Shown here: in pieces, positions 43,737-52,556 of the stretch
Numbering within the stretch: position 1 is the first letter of the stretch
Layout: each line of letters opens with the position of its first letter
From: Cyanobacteria bacterium REEB67
Lineage (GTDB): Bacteria; Cyanobacteriota; Vampirovibrionia; Obscuribacterales; Obscuribacteraceae
DNA length: 64,000 bases
Direction of reading: 5' to 3'
Assembly (NCBI GenBank): GCA_018971775.1
Contig: JAGXAB010000002.1
Coordinates: forward strand, 5,001-69,000
Notes under the pieces: generated by a model
The model's input: the letters and a program-made list of their open reading frames with translations, nothing else
Databases searched by the model: none
What the model was told of the DNA's origin: nothing
Position numbers and translations under genes: made by a program

Positions 43737-46700
43737 ATGGACGACAGAGTTCGAATCTATGAGTTGGCGCGGCGGATGAATGTTCCAAACGGGGACGTCA
43801 TCACAGTCTTGCGCGAACTCGGCTATGACATTAAGAGCCACTCGAGCACAATCGACAAAACGGCCGTCGGACTGCTGATTGCCGCGATCGACAAGAAAAA
43901 ACAGAAGGCCGACAACGATCCCAAAGGCAAGGCCAAAGCAGCTTCAGTGACCACAACATCAAAATCTCCGGCCGCCAAGGCCCCCGCTAAATTGCCGCCG
44001 CCCCCTGAACCGGTCGTCGTCAAACCACGCGTCCTGGCTCGTTATCGCCCCGAGAAGCCTCCGGTCGATGGTGACGATTCAACGACTAGCTCCGGCATGA
44101 TCTCCGGCTCCCACCAGGGAGTGCCGATCGGTACCGGACTGTCAGGCATGGGCGGGACGCCAACTGGACATGTTGTCCAGAGCTCCAATGCCGGTGCCAG
44201 CGCGCCTCACAGCAACCAGGGTGCTCAGAGCAGCCCGCAATCAAGCCAAGGTGCCAACCCTATCAACGCCCAGACCCAGATTTCATCCCGCCCGATCACA
44301 TCTTCCGGCCATTCATCGCATGGCAGTCATGGCGGCGGTCATCAGACCGGTACGACAAGCGGCTATCAGGCAGGCGCCGTAGCATCCCAGGGAGCAGCGC
44401 AAGCCGCCTCGGGGTCAATGCCAGCACCGACCAAGCCGGCCGACAGCGCCTCGGCCCAACCAGCCGCTCGCGTCGAGCACAAATCGGCGGCAGGTCACCC
44501 GGCCAGTCCCGAATCCAATCCAGGCGCCGTCAGAGAACAAGAATCAAACCAATCCTCCACCGCCTCGGCTCCGCACGGCCAGACCGCAGAAGCCGCTCCC
44601 ACAGCAGCCGAACCGGTTGCTCCGGAAGTGGAAGAAGTGCCTCTGGACACGCGTGGCAAGGTGACTGGTGATTCCTGGTCCGATGAATCACGCTATGCAC
44701 CGAGAAGTATTCGCAAACTCGATCAACCTCAGGCGCCGAAGGTCAAAACTCCGGATCCAAAAGCTGTAGCCAAGGCAAAAGCGGAAGAAGAAGCTGCCGC
44801 CAAGGCAGCCAAAGAAACCGCTGCCAAGGAAGCCAAAAGTAAAACAAAAGAAGAGCGCGACAAAGACAAGGACAAAGACGACTTCTCCCCGCGCGGCCAG
44901 GCCGTGCGCCCGATGTCGCCCTCCGTGCCGATTCGCGTCGCCGCTCCTTCGATGCGCGCCACTCCACCGCGTCCGCCAAAATCACGCCACCAAACACCGG
45001 CCGACAGACATGCTCCTAAAAAGGAAGAAAAAGTCCGTCCCGCCGCTGCTCCGGAAGTACCAAAAGTCATCGTTTTGACGACTAATCTCACCGTTCAGGA
45101 ACTTGCCGCCAAGATGCAGGTGCCTGAGACTGAAGTGATCAAGCGTCTCTTTATGAAGGGCATCGCTCGTACCGTCAATATGATCGTCGAATTGGAAATC
45201 GCTCGTGATCTCGCCGTCGAGATGGAATACGAAGTACTGTCCGAGGAAGAGGTCAACCCCGACGCCGTCAAGGAAGAAGTACCCGAATTGTCCGACGAGG
45301 ACAAAGCGGCACTTGTCTCCAGACCGCCGGTCGTCACGATCATGGGTCACGTCGACCACGGTAAGACCAGTTTGCTCGACGCTATCCGTCAGACCAAATT
45401 TCTCCTCACCGACTCCGAACATGGTGGTATCACACAGCACATCGGCGCATACCACGTCGAAGTGCCGGATGAAGAAGGCCACATGCGTCAGATCGTCTTC
45501 CTCGATACGCCGGGTCACGAAGCCTTCAGCGCCATGCGCGCCCGGGGAGCCAATGTCACCGACATCGCCATCCTCGTGGTCGCAGCCGACGACGGTGTGA
45601 TGCCGCAAACGATCGAAGCGATTGACCACGTCAAAGCAGCCGGTGTACCGATTATCGTCGCCGTCAACAAAATCGACAAGGCCGGCGCCGATCCCGAAAA
45701 AGTACTTTCGCAGTTGATGAACTATGAGCTCGTCGCTGAGAAATACGGCGGCCAGACAGTTACCGTCGAAGTATCGGCGAAGAAACGTACAGGCCTCGAT
45801 CAATTGCTCGAAATGATCTTGCTTGTCTCCGACGTGCTCGAACTCAAAGCCAACCCCGAAAAACCAGCCGTCGGTGTAATCATCGAAGCTGAACTTTCTC
45901 GCGGCAAAGGTGCAGTCGCCACTGCTCTCGTCGAAAACGGCACACTGCGCGAAGGCGATTTTATCGTCGCCGGCAGCAAGTGCGGTCGCGTCAGAGCCCT
46001 CTTCGATGACCGCGAAAAGCGCGTCAAAGCAGCCGGTCCTTCGATGCCCGTACAGGTACTCGGTCTCGATGAAGTACCGCAAGCCGGCGATACTTTCCAG
46101 GTCGTGAGCGACGCCCAGGGCATGAAGATGCTCGCCGAAGCGCACAGACTGACGGAAGGCAGCCGTGCCCAGCACCACGTCACCCTCGAGTCTCTGCACG
46201 AGCTCCTCGAACGCGGCGAAGTGAAAGACCTCAACATCATTGTCAAAGCCGACGTGCAAGGTACCGCCGAAGCTATTGCCGACACGATCCGCAAGCTGGG
46301 ATCGGGCGAGGTGCAGACACGTATCCTCCGCACCGCATCTGGTGACATTTCCGAAAACGACGTCAACCTGGCGGCATCTTCCAATGCCATCATCGTCGGC
46401 TTCAATGTCAATCCGGACCAGAATGCCAGCCGCGTCGCCGAAGGCGCCGGAGTGGACATCCGCACCTACAGCATCATCTATCAAATTACCGATGACATAA
46501 CCAGCGCCATCCAGGGCTTACTCAAACCGATCAGAGAAGAAGTGAACATCGGCCAGGCCGAAGTGCGCCAGATCTTTAAAGTCGGCAAGGGCACAATCAT
46601 CGCTGGTTGTATGGTCTTGAGCGGCAAAGTACAGAGAAGCTCGCTCGCCCGCATCGAGCGCAACGGCGCCATCATCTTCGAAGGCAAGCTTGACACCCTC

Positions 46701-46853
46701 AAGCGCTTCAAGGACGACGCCAAAGAAGTGGCTCAAGGTTTCGAATGCGGTATGAGCTTCGACAAATTCTCCGATCTGCAAATCGGCGACAAAATCAACT
46801 CGTACATTGTCACCGAGAAGAAGCAAGGCGGCGACGCAGTCTCGTCAAGATAG
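43737..46853 (+). CDS. infB: Translation initiation factor IF-2
   Basis: A 1038-residue GTPase that recruits initiator tRNA to the 30S subunit. An IF2_N helix domain (residues 1-50; [18 protein letters not shown]) is followed by about 380 residues of low complexity, first Ser/Gly/His/Gln-rich, then Ala/Lys/Glu-rich. A second IF2_N domain ([20 protein letters not shown]) follows, then the G domain with G1 [10 protein letters not shown]3 DTPGHEAF and G4 NKID. Domains II, III and IV complete it. The linker is longer than in most bacteria, as in cyanobacteria. Starts immediately after the rnpM stop. Confidence 0.97.
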   Translation: MDDRVRIYELARRMNVPNGDVITVLRELGYDIKSHSSTIDKTAVGLLIAAIDKKKQKADNDPKGKAKAASVTTTSKSPAAKAPAKLPPPPEPVVVKPRVLARYRPEKPPVDGDDSTTSSGMISGSHQGVPIGTGLSGMGGTPTGHVVQSSNAGASAPHSNQGAQSSPQSSQGANPINAQTQISSRPITSSGHSSHGSHGGGHQTGTTSGYQAGAVASQGAAQAASGSMPAPTKPADSASAQPAARVEHKSAAGHPASPESNPGAVREQESNQSSTASAPHGQTAEAAPTAAEPVAPEVEEVPLDTRGKVTGDSWSDESRYAPRSIRKLDQPQAPKVKTPDPKAVAKAKAEEEAAAKAAKETAAKEAKSKTKEERDKDKDKDDFSPRGQAVRPMSPSVPIRVAAPSMRATPPRPPKSRHQTPADRHAPKKEEKVRPAAAPEVPKVIVLTTNLTVQELAAKMQVPETEVIKRLFMKGIARTVNMIVELEIARDLAVEMEYEVLSEEEVNPDAVKEEVPELSDEDKAALVSRPPVVTIMGHVDHGKTSLLDAIRQTKFLLTDSEHGGITQHIGAYHVEVPDEEGHMRQIVFLDTPGHEAFSAMRARGANVTDIAILVVAADDGVMPQTIEAIDHVKAAGVPIIVAVNKIDKAGADPEKVLSQLMNYELVAEKYGGQTVTVEVSAKKRTGLDQLLEMILLVSDVLELKANPEKPAVGVIIEAELSRGKGAVATALVENGTLREGDFIVAGSKCGRVRALFDDREKRVKAAGPSMPVQVLGLDEVPQAGDTFQVVSDAQGMKMLAEAHRLTEGSRAQHHVTLESLHELLERGEVKDLNIIVKADVQGTAEAIADTIRKLGSGEVQTRILRTASGDISENDVNLAASSNAIIVGFNVNPDQNASRVAEGAGVDIRTYSIIYQITDDITSAIQGLLKPIREEVNIGQAEVRQIFKVGKGTIIAGCMVLSGKVQRSSLARIERNGAIIFEGKLDTLKRFKDDAKEVAQGFECGMSFDKFSDLQIGDKINSYIVTEKKQGGDAVSSR

Positions 46854-46886
46854 ACCGAGGCAGCTAAGACAGGAGTCGAGAGCAAC

Positions 46887-47345
46887 ATGTCAACAGAACG
46901 CGCTTTGAGAATTTCGCAGTCGGTCAAGCGAGAGCTTTCCGATATGATTCGCCGCGACCTGAAAGATCCGCGTTTGAGTGGTTTGATTTCCTTCACCGAA
47001 GTCGAATGCACAAGCGACCTGCGCAACTTGAAAGTCTTCGTCTCAGTGTTTGGCACCACCGCCAATACAACGGCCGGTCAGGCGGCAAACGCCTCCGACG
47101 AAGCGCGCGTTGACGCCGCTCAAAAGCTCTCAGCCACAGGAGTAGCCGAGCTGACTCCCGCTGAAAAAGCGACGGCCGGCGTGCTCAGTTGTCTCAATGA
47201 AGAGTCGGGTTATATCCGCGGCGAACTTTGCCGCAGACTAAAATTGCGCTTCGCTCCCGAATTGCAGTTCCTGCCTGATATGTCTCTGGAGCGGGGTTCC
47301 AAAGTATCGGAGCTCCTCGCCAAGATCTCACGCGGCGAAGTCTAG
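46887..47345 (+). CDS. rbfA: Ribosome-binding factor A with internal insertion
   Basis: A 152-residue KH-like 30S maturation factor. RALRISQSVKRELSDMIRRDLKDPRL and FTEVECTSDLRNLKVFVSV match the family N-terminus and central strand. ESGYIRGELCRRLKLRFAPELQF matches the C-terminal half. Between them an Ala/Thr/Asp-rich insertion of about 30 residues (about 55-90) replaces a short loop. AGGAG upstream supports the ATG. Confidence 0.92.
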   Translation: MSTERALRISQSVKRELSDMIRRDLKDPRLSGLISFTEVECTSDLRNLKVFVSVFGTTANTTAGQAANASDEARVDAAQKLSATGVAELTPAEKATAGVLSCLNEESGYIRGELCRRLKLRFAPELQFLPDMSLERGSKVSELLAKISRGEV

Positions 47346-47371
47346 ACCTTTTTGTCAGTCCGGGGCCGTCT

Positions 47372-48349
47372 GTGAATCCAGACTCAGTCAACGCAGCAGT
47401 GAAGAAAAACGCCGCCCTGAGCGGTTTTTTAAATGTGAGCAAACCGGCCGGTATGACTTCTCATGATGTCGTCAACCGGGTGCGCCGGATCACCGGCATC
47501 AAACAAGTCGGTCATGCCGGCACCCTTGATCCAATGGCCACCGGTGTCATGGTGGTGGCGCTCGGCAAGGCCTGCCGACTGCTGCGCTTCCTGGCCGACG
47601 ACAAAAGCTACAGAGCAACGATTACATTAGGGCTGATTACCGACACCGACGACATCACCGGCAAAGTGCTGCACGAAAACGAAAAGGCAAAGACCGCCCC
47701 TCCAGAAAGAGAAGCAGTAGCCGTCGCCCTCGATCAATTTTGCGGCGCCATCGAACAGATACCGCCTTTCTACAGCGCCATCCATGTGGACGGTAAAAGA
47801 CTCTACGAACTGGCCCGCTCCGGTCAGGCACCGCCCGAAATAAAGCCGCGCCCGGTCGTGATTTACAAAATCGAGCTACTTTCCTACGAGGCACCGGTGG
47901 TGGTGATTCGCGTCCATTGCTCCAAGGGTACCTACATACGCTCGATAGCCCGGGACCTCGGCCAAAAGCTCGGCCTGGGCGGGACGTTATCCGGCCTGGT
48001 GCGCGAAACGTCGGGGCGCTTCAATATCGATAAAGCCGCCCCTCTGGACGAAATGCTGGCCGATCCAAAAGCGGCGATGGAAAAAGTCGTGCCGGTGGAA
48101 AACGCCCTGCGTCTTCCTCTCTTTGAAGTAGATGCCGAAAATGCCAGAAGGCTCGGCCTCGGACAAAAAATTACCGCGGATAATCTGCCGGAACCGGCCG
48201 CGAAAATATCGGAAGATCAAGAAGAACCGCCCGAAAACTTTGTGCTGGTCTCCAATGCCACAACAAACCATCCCTTTTGCGTCGGCCGCGTAGGCGAAAA
48301 AGAAGGGCAGCGCTATCTCGCTCCAGAAGTTGTCTTCGCCGATGCCTGA
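47372..48349 (+). CDS. truB: tRNA pseudouridine(55) synthase TruB
   Basis: A 325-residue enzyme that makes pseudouridine 55 in the T-loop of tRNAs. GFLNVSKPAGMTSHDVVNRV, then GHAGTLDPMATGVMVVALGKA with the catalytic Asp, YRATITLGLITDTDD and IEQIPPFYSAIHVDGKRLYELAR are all present. RVHCSKGTYIRSIARDLG is the C-terminal hallmark. GTG start 26 bp after rbfA, with a weak ribosome-binding site. A C-terminal extension includes a PUA-like part. Overlaps the next gene by 8 bp. Confidence 0.95.
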   Translation: MNPDSVNAAVKKNAALSGFLNVSKPAGMTSHDVVNRVRRITGIKQVGHAGTLDPMATGVMVVALGKACRLLRFLADDKSYRATITLGLITDTDDITGKVLHENEKAKTAPPEREAVAVALDQFCGAIEQIPPFYSAIHVDGKRLYELARSGQAPPEIKPRPVVIYKIELLSYEAPVVVIRVHCSKGTYIRSIARDLGQKLGLGGTLSGLVRETSGRFNIDKAAPLDEMLADPKAAMEKVVPVENALRLPLFEVDAENARRLGLGQKITADNLPEPAAKISEDQEEPPENFVLVSNATTNHPFCVGRVGEKEGQRYLAPEVVFADA

Positions 48350-49001
48350 AGTCACCTACAGTCGGGGCGCGGCCCTGTCAGTGACTATTGCCGGGGAGCT
48401 ACTCTTACTTTTAATCGCCTGCGTCTGGGTCTATTTCGCCCATATCGATCTGACGCCATTGATCAAATGGCGCAGTGGTAGCGAAATCCCCGTGCTCATG
48501 CCGGGTATCGCCACGGCAGGGCTGGTCTCGCTCGGCAACCTGGCCATCATGTACTTTGCCGACAAATACCACGATCGCAATATGTTACTGGCCTCGATGA
48601 AAGATTTGATCGACACCGTGATGCTGCCCCTGCTTGGACCTTTCACACTGCTGGATAGCGTCATCGTCGCCGCTATCTCCGGACTGGCCGAAGAGATCTT
48701 TTTCCGCGGCGTTTTGCAAAATCAATTCACGGCCCTGGTTTCATTTTTCGGCCTGCACCAACATGAAAGCGAATGCGGCATCGTCCTTTCCGCGGTATGC
48801 TTCGGCATGGCCCATTTCCGCAATCTCTACTTTTTGCCCTATGCCGTCTGGGCAATGGTCGTCGGCCTTTTAATGAGCTTTTTGCTCGCCCAGACCGGTT
48901 CTCTCTACACGCCGATGATTGCCCACGCCCTGATCAATTTGACCAGCATCACTGTGCTACGCACGATGTATGCAGCAGAGCAGGAAACCAGGGTGGAGTA
49001 G
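48342..49001 (+). CDS. CPBP-family intramembrane metalloprotease (CAAX protease/bacteriocin-processing)
   Basis: A 219-residue membrane protein with about 6 spans. The motifs are GLAEEIFFRGVLQNQF (EExxxR), then AVCFGMAHFRN (FxxxH) and MIAHALINLTS (HxxxN), the three parts of the CPBP (Abi) intramembrane glutamate-type peptidase site. Bacterial members process prenylated or other membrane proteins; the substrate is unknown. ATG 48342 overlaps the truB stop (ATGCCTGA), so it is translated with the operon. Confidence 0.88.
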   Translation: MPEVTYSRGAALSVTIAGELLLLLIACVWVYFAHIDLTPLIKWRSGSEIPVLMPGIATAGLVSLGNLAIMYFADKYHDRNMLLASMKDLIDTVMLPLLGPFTLLDSVIVAAISGLAEEIFFRGVLQNQFTALVSFFGLHQHESECGIVLSAVCFGMAHFRNLYFLPYAVWAMVVGLLMSFLLAQTGSLYTPMIAHALINLTSITVLRTMYAAEQETRVE

Positions 49002-49003
49002 TC

Positions 49004-49738
49004 ATGCCTGGATTATTGGTGGTTACTGAAAGTCTATACAAATTACTGCCGGCGATGTGTATCGCCCTGGCCCTGGCCAGTCCGGGCCACGGTCAAGACA
49101 GTAAGCCCAATTTGATACGGCCCAAACTAGAATTTCCCTCTCCCAAATCCAAACCGACAACGGCCGTTCAAAAATACGAAGCCCGAATCGCTGCGGAATA
49201 TTTCGGCTCGGAAATTTTCAACGGCACGGCGATGACATTGAAAGTGTGCGGCGAACCATCCCTGTGGAAAGCAAGCAGACGGCACAGAAGACTCTGCGCA
49301 ATTAGATTTACTGGACACGCCTGGCGACGCGAACAAGATTTTGTCTACAGGCTTGAAATACCAGACAGGCATGCCCGTCTGGTCGGTAAGACAATAAATC
49401 CGCGTCAGATAAACCGTCTTATTGCGCAGAAGAGAGCCGCTAGATTCAAGCCCGCGCTTATAGCCGTCCAGGATTGCTTCAAGACGAGCACTCGCATCCT
49501 GACGCCCGAAGAAGCCGATAGGCTGAGGAGCCTTCTTGAGAACGCAGACCGGATGGCTATGCCTCAAGTGGATTTGAGCGACAATTATGGAGGAGTGATT
49601 TATGACAAACCGACTACCACTATCGAATTGTTGCGCTGTGGCAGCTACAAAGTGTTTTTGCGCACAAACGCAGAGCCGGCCTTGCAGAATATTCAAAATG
49701 AGCTGAGAAGCCTACTCCCTCTACCTGAAACAAAATAG
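49004..49738 (+). CDS. Secreted protein of unknown function
   Basis: A 244-residue protein with a signal peptide (ESLYKLLPAMCIALALASPGHG, about residues 9-30). The mature protein is basic, with Arg-rich segments (ASRRHRRLCAIRFTGHAWRRE) and four Cys that could pair. GGAG 5 nt upstream of the ATG, 2 bp after the CPBP gene stop, so it is the last gene of the operon. Its stop lies inside a strong hairpin terminator. No family recognised. Confidence 0.72.
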   Translation: MPGLLVVTESLYKLLPAMCIALALASPGHGQDSKPNLIRPKLEFPSPKSKPTTAVQKYEARIAAEYFGSEIFNGTAMTLKVCGEPSLWKASRRHRRLCAIRFTGHAWRREQDFVYRLEIPDRHARLVGKTINPRQINRLIAQKRAARFKPALIAVQDCFKTSTRILTPEEADRLRSLLENADRMAMPQVDLSDNYGGVIYDKPTTTIELLRCGSYKVFLRTNAEPALQNIQNELRSLLPLPETK

Positions 49739-49771
49739 CAGCCCGACACTTATGTCCGAGCTGCTATTTTT
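49732..49771. terminator. Strong bidirectional terminator
   Basis: AAAATAGCAGC (49732-49742) pairs perfectly with GCTGCTATTTT (49760-49770), with an inner GACA/TGTC pair and flanking T tracts on both strands. It ends the rimP operon and, on the other strand, the HU gene, whose stop lies about 25 bp to the right. Confidence 0.85.
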
Positions 49772-49795
49772 GATTGACATTTGCTGGCTTGCTAG

Positions 49796-50257
49796 TTATT
49801 TCTTTTTCTTAGCGGCGGGCTTTTTTTTAGCCGGTGCAGCTTTTTTGGCTGGTTTGGCTTTAGCTCTAGCTGCGCCTTTTTTGGCAACGGCTTTTTTGGC
49901 TGGTTTAGCGGCAGCTTTTTTAGCGGCGGGCTTTTCAGCTTTAGGGGCCGGGGCTTTGGGCAGGGCGGCTTGCTTGGCGCGTCCATCGACAACGTCTTTC
50001 AGTTCCTGACCAGCTCTGAAGACCGGCACTTTGGCCGCTTCGATTTTCAATTTTTGCTTGGGATTCTGGGGATTGACGCCATAACGAGCCTGTCTTTGAC
50101 GACGCTCGAATGTGCCGAAGCCCACGAGGGTTACGCGCTCGCCCTTGGCCAACGAAGTGGTCAGAGCGTGCAAGAGGGCGGCAACAGTGTCTTGTACATG
50201 CGCTTTAGATTGGCCTGTAGCGGCAGCCACTGTGTTAACGAGATCTGCTTTATTCAT
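49796..50257 (-). CDS. HU-family DNA-binding protein with histone-H1-like Lys/Ala/Pro tail
   Basis: About 153 residues. The first 92 residues are a complete HU/IHF domain: MNKADLVNTVAAATGQSKAH, then VGFGTFERRQRQARYGVNPQ with the DNA-intercalating Pro. The remaining 60 residues are a tail of AAKPAKKA-type repeats rich in Lys, Ala and Pro, like eukaryotic H1 and the HU-tail proteins of some bacteria. It compacts DNA. AGGA precedes ATG 50257. The head is somewhat divergent from typical HU (ALTTSLAKGERVTLVGF). Divergent from mnmE. Confidence 0.9.
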   Translation of the reverse strand: MNKADLVNTVAAATGQSKAHVQDTVAALLHALTTSLAKGERVTLVGFGTFERRQRQARYGVNPQNPKQKLKIEAAKVPVFRAGQELKDVVDGRAKQAALPKAPAPKAEKPAAKKAAAKPAKKAVAKKGAARAKAKPAKKAAPAKKKPAAKKKK

Positions 50258-50361
50258 GCGATTCTTCCTGATTTTTGTGAGGATAGAGAACAAGAGAAAC
50301 CAGTAGAGGCCATACTAGAGCCCCAAAACGATGTGTGATACTACCACCGCATTTGGTTTTA

Positions 50362-50390
50362 TTTCAAGTGCTTTTGCCATGTGCTAGTCT
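50362..50390 (+). promoter_or_regulatory. Candidate promoter giving a leaderless mnmE transcript
   Basis: TTTCAA (50362-50367), 17-bp spacer and TGC-TAGTCT (extended -10, hexamer at 50385-50390) are spaced ideally. Transcription would begin at or next to the mnmE ATG at 50398, which has no ribosome-binding site. This suggests a leaderless mRNA; it is based on sequence alone. Confidence 0.35.
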
Positions 50391-50397
50391 TGTTTAA

Positions 50398-51873
50398 ATG
50401 ATCGCAGACGATACAATCGCAGCCATCTCGACCGCGCCCGGCGTCGGAGCCATCGCCATAGTGCGGTTTTCCGGACCTGACGCCTGGACGATCGCGCAAA
50501 AAATTTTTTCTCCACGAGTATTTTCAGAAAGCCCAAAAAGCGAAAAACATTGGACACCCAAAAGCCACATGGCGACGATCGGATATATCCGCAAGCCTGA
50601 TTCCGAGCAGTATATCGACGAGGTCGTCCTGATTGCCTACCAGGGCCCCAATAGTTATACGGGCGAAGATCTGGTCGAAATTAATTGCCATGGCTCGCCG
50701 ATTGTCACGAGGGAAATTCTCACGCTGGCTTTGCAAAACGGGGCAAGACTGGCTCAAAAAGGGGAGTTCACCAAGCGTGGTTTTCTCTCCGGTCGACTCG
50801 ATCTGACCCAGGCCGAAGCAGTGCTGGATATCATCCACAGTAAGACCGAACGCCAGAGTCACCTAGCCCTATCGGCCCTGAAAGGCCATCTCGGCGAGGA
50901 AATCAAAGCGGTGCGCAAGCGCCTGCTGGAACTTACTACCAGGATAGTAGCCGGCATCGATTTCCCTGAGGAAGTGGGAGAGCTCGATTTAAGCGACATC
51001 GAAGCCGTCACCGACCAGGCCATCGAGCGCCTCGAATCGCTGGCACGTACAGCGCGCAGCGGCCGCTATTTGCGCGAAGGGCTGAAGCTGGCCATCGTCG
51101 GCCGGCCAAACGCCGGCAAATCGAGCCTGCTCAATGCTCTGCTCAATTTCGAGCGGGCCATCGTCACCGACGTGCCGGGCACGACCCGCGACAGTATCGA
51201 AGAACCGGTGGACGTAAATGGCGTGCCCGTCATCTTGATCGATACGGCCGGCGTACGCGCCACGGAGGACGCCGTCGAACAAATCGGTATCGAGCGCACC
51301 AAAAAAGCAATCGATGAAGCTGAGCTCGTCGTCTTTTTAATAGACGGACTGAAAGGCATCGGCCACGAGGAAGAAGTAATCGCCGAAAAGCTTCTGGAGA
51401 GCGGGCGCAGCTTTTTGCCGGTGGTGAATAAAAGCGATTTGTTGAGGGGCGAGCAGAGTGTCGGGCCGCTGCCGAATTTTTCAGGCAGCGGTGAAAACAG
51501 CCGTGAGCAGAGCGCTACAACGAAAATGGCCGGGGCGCTCTCTTCACCGATTTGCGCTGCGGCGCCGCTTAAAATTTCCGCAAAATCAGGCAGCGGCCTC
51601 GACGATCTCAAGGGGTGCATCGAAAGCTGGGCTCTGGCCGATGCCAGCCTGCAAGAACTGGGCGGCTCACTCAATCAGCGCCAGGGCGAACTCTGCCATA
51701 AATCGCTGGATTTTCTCAAAGCGCTCAAGCAAGCTGCCGCTTCTGGCCTGCCCCAGGACTGCCTGGTGACCGACCTGCGCAGTGCCTTAGGCGCCCTCGA
51801 CGAACTCTCCGGCGATTCGGTCACGGAAGAAGTGATTACCGAGGTCTTCGCCAATTTTTGTATCGGTAAATAA
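50398..51873 (+). CDS. mnmE: tRNA modification GTPase MnmE
   Basis: A 491-residue GTPase that, with MnmG, modifies wobble uridine (cmnm5U). The N-terminal domain begins TIAAISTAPGVGAIAIVRFSG. The G domain is inserted in a helical domain: G1 GRPNAGKSSLLNALL, G2 VPGTTRDSIEE and G3 DTAGVRATED. The C-terminus ends in the CIGK formyl-folate/GTPase signature. In the G4-G5 region (NKSDLL...ISAKSGSGLDDL) there is a Ser/Gly/Ala-rich insertion of about 45 residues. No ribosome-binding site; probably leaderless. Confidence 0.95.
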   Translation: MIADDTIAAISTAPGVGAIAIVRFSGPDAWTIAQKIFSPRVFSESPKSEKHWTPKSHMATIGYIRKPDSEQYIDEVVLIAYQGPNSYTGEDLVEINCHGSPIVTREILTLALQNGARLAQKGEFTKRGFLSGRLDLTQAEAVLDIIHSKTERQSHLALSALKGHLGEEIKAVRKRLLELTTRIVAGIDFPEEVGELDLSDIEAVTDQAIERLESLARTARSGRYLREGLKLAIVGRPNAGKSSLLNALLNFERAIVTDVPGTTRDSIEEPVDVNGVPVILIDTAGVRATEDAVEQIGIERTKKAIDEAELVVFLIDGLKGIGHEEEVIAEKLLESGRSFLPVVNKSDLLRGEQSVGPLPNFSGSGENSREQSATTKMAGALSSPICAAAPLKISAKSGSGLDDLKGCIESWALADASLQELGGSLNQRQGELCHKSLDFLKALKQAAASGLPQDCLVTDLRSALGALDELSGDSVTEEVITEVFANFCIGK

Positions 51874-51888
51874 AGCAGGAATATTGAA

Positions 51889-52437
51889 ATGGCCACGCTC
51901 AGATCAGAAGACCGTGATTTCGAGAGCTCGGTGAGCATAATCGCCGGCCAGACTCTCAGCATCGAAGCGGCATCGGCTCATAACGACAGGCGCGAAAAGC
52001 AGCTCTGGCAAATGGTCGAACTAAAAATTAAGAGCGGCGAGCGTGAGCTGGTTTTCAGCAGTGAAGTGGGCATCGAAGCAGCGGCAATGAAGGCCGTATC
52101 GCCCGAAGAGCTGCAGGATGCCGTGGAAAATGCCACCCGGGTTGCCAATGCCTATTTAATCTGCCGCGAACCAACGAATGAACTGACCAATCTTGCCGTC
52201 ATGCTCGAAGAAATAGCTGACGGCGCCCGCACCAGGCTTTCTTTTGAGCCCTCAGAGCCGAGTTTCGAGCTGACAATCAATAATGTCGCCGGCGGCCTGC
52301 GCGTCGATTTTTTCGTCGACGCCGGCAATGTCGAGACCGGCATCTATCGCTGGGACTCTCTCGGCGTACGCTTCTTCACATCCGCCGCCAATCTGCGGGC
52401 CTTCGTCGACGACTTCCGGGCCGAATTTGCCTGCTAG
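51889..52437 (+). CDS. Conserved-looking hypothetical protein
   Basis: A 182-residue soluble acidic protein without signal or membrane segments. The first half includes a strand-like KQLWQMVELKIKSGERELVF and a helical stretch (SPEELQDAVENATRVANAYL). The second half reads FELTINNVAGGLRVDFFVDA, then NVETGIYRWDSLGVRFFTSAANL. This resembles small beta-sandwich domains of immunity-type proteins, but I cannot name a family. AGGA lies 8 nt upstream. It sits 16 bp after mnmE, probably co-transcribed. Confidence 0.7.
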   Translation: MATLRSEDRDFESSVSIIAGQTLSIEAASAHNDRREKQLWQMVELKIKSGERELVFSSEVGIEAAAMKAVSPEELQDAVENATRVANAYLICREPTNELTNLAVMLEEIADGARTRLSFEPSEPSFELTINNVAGGLRVDFFVDAGNVETGIYRWDSLGVRFFTSAANLRAFVDDFRAEFAC

Positions 52438-52488
52438 CTGACAAATAGCTAATTGCATATATAGCAGTACTGTTAAAATTAAACCTCG

Positions 52489-52509
52489 AGGTCTGAAGTC
52501 AGACCTTTT
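52489..52509 (+). terminator. Terminator-like hairpin in the thrS leader
   Basis: AGGTCTG (52489-52495) and CAGACCT (52500-52506) form a perfect 7-bp stem with an AAGT loop, followed by TTTT. It lies 48 nt before the thrS ATG and downstream of an A/T-rich TTGCAT...TAAAAT promoter-like stretch. It could terminate the upstream gene or attenuate thrS. No T-box conserved elements were seen. Confidence 0.5.
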
Positions 52510-52556
52510 ATCAAGTCGGCAGTTTGTAGATGCCGTAACAACAGAGAGGAATATTT

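Noticed and set aside
44982..46484. 500-codon frame antisense to infB
   Set aside because: It mirrors the conserved GTPase codons of IF-2; GC-rich codon use produces long shadow frames here.
48773..49003. Upstream extension of the secreted protein frame after the CPBP protease
   Set aside because: It overlaps the CPBP gene in another frame; ATG 49004 has GGAG and opens a signal peptide.
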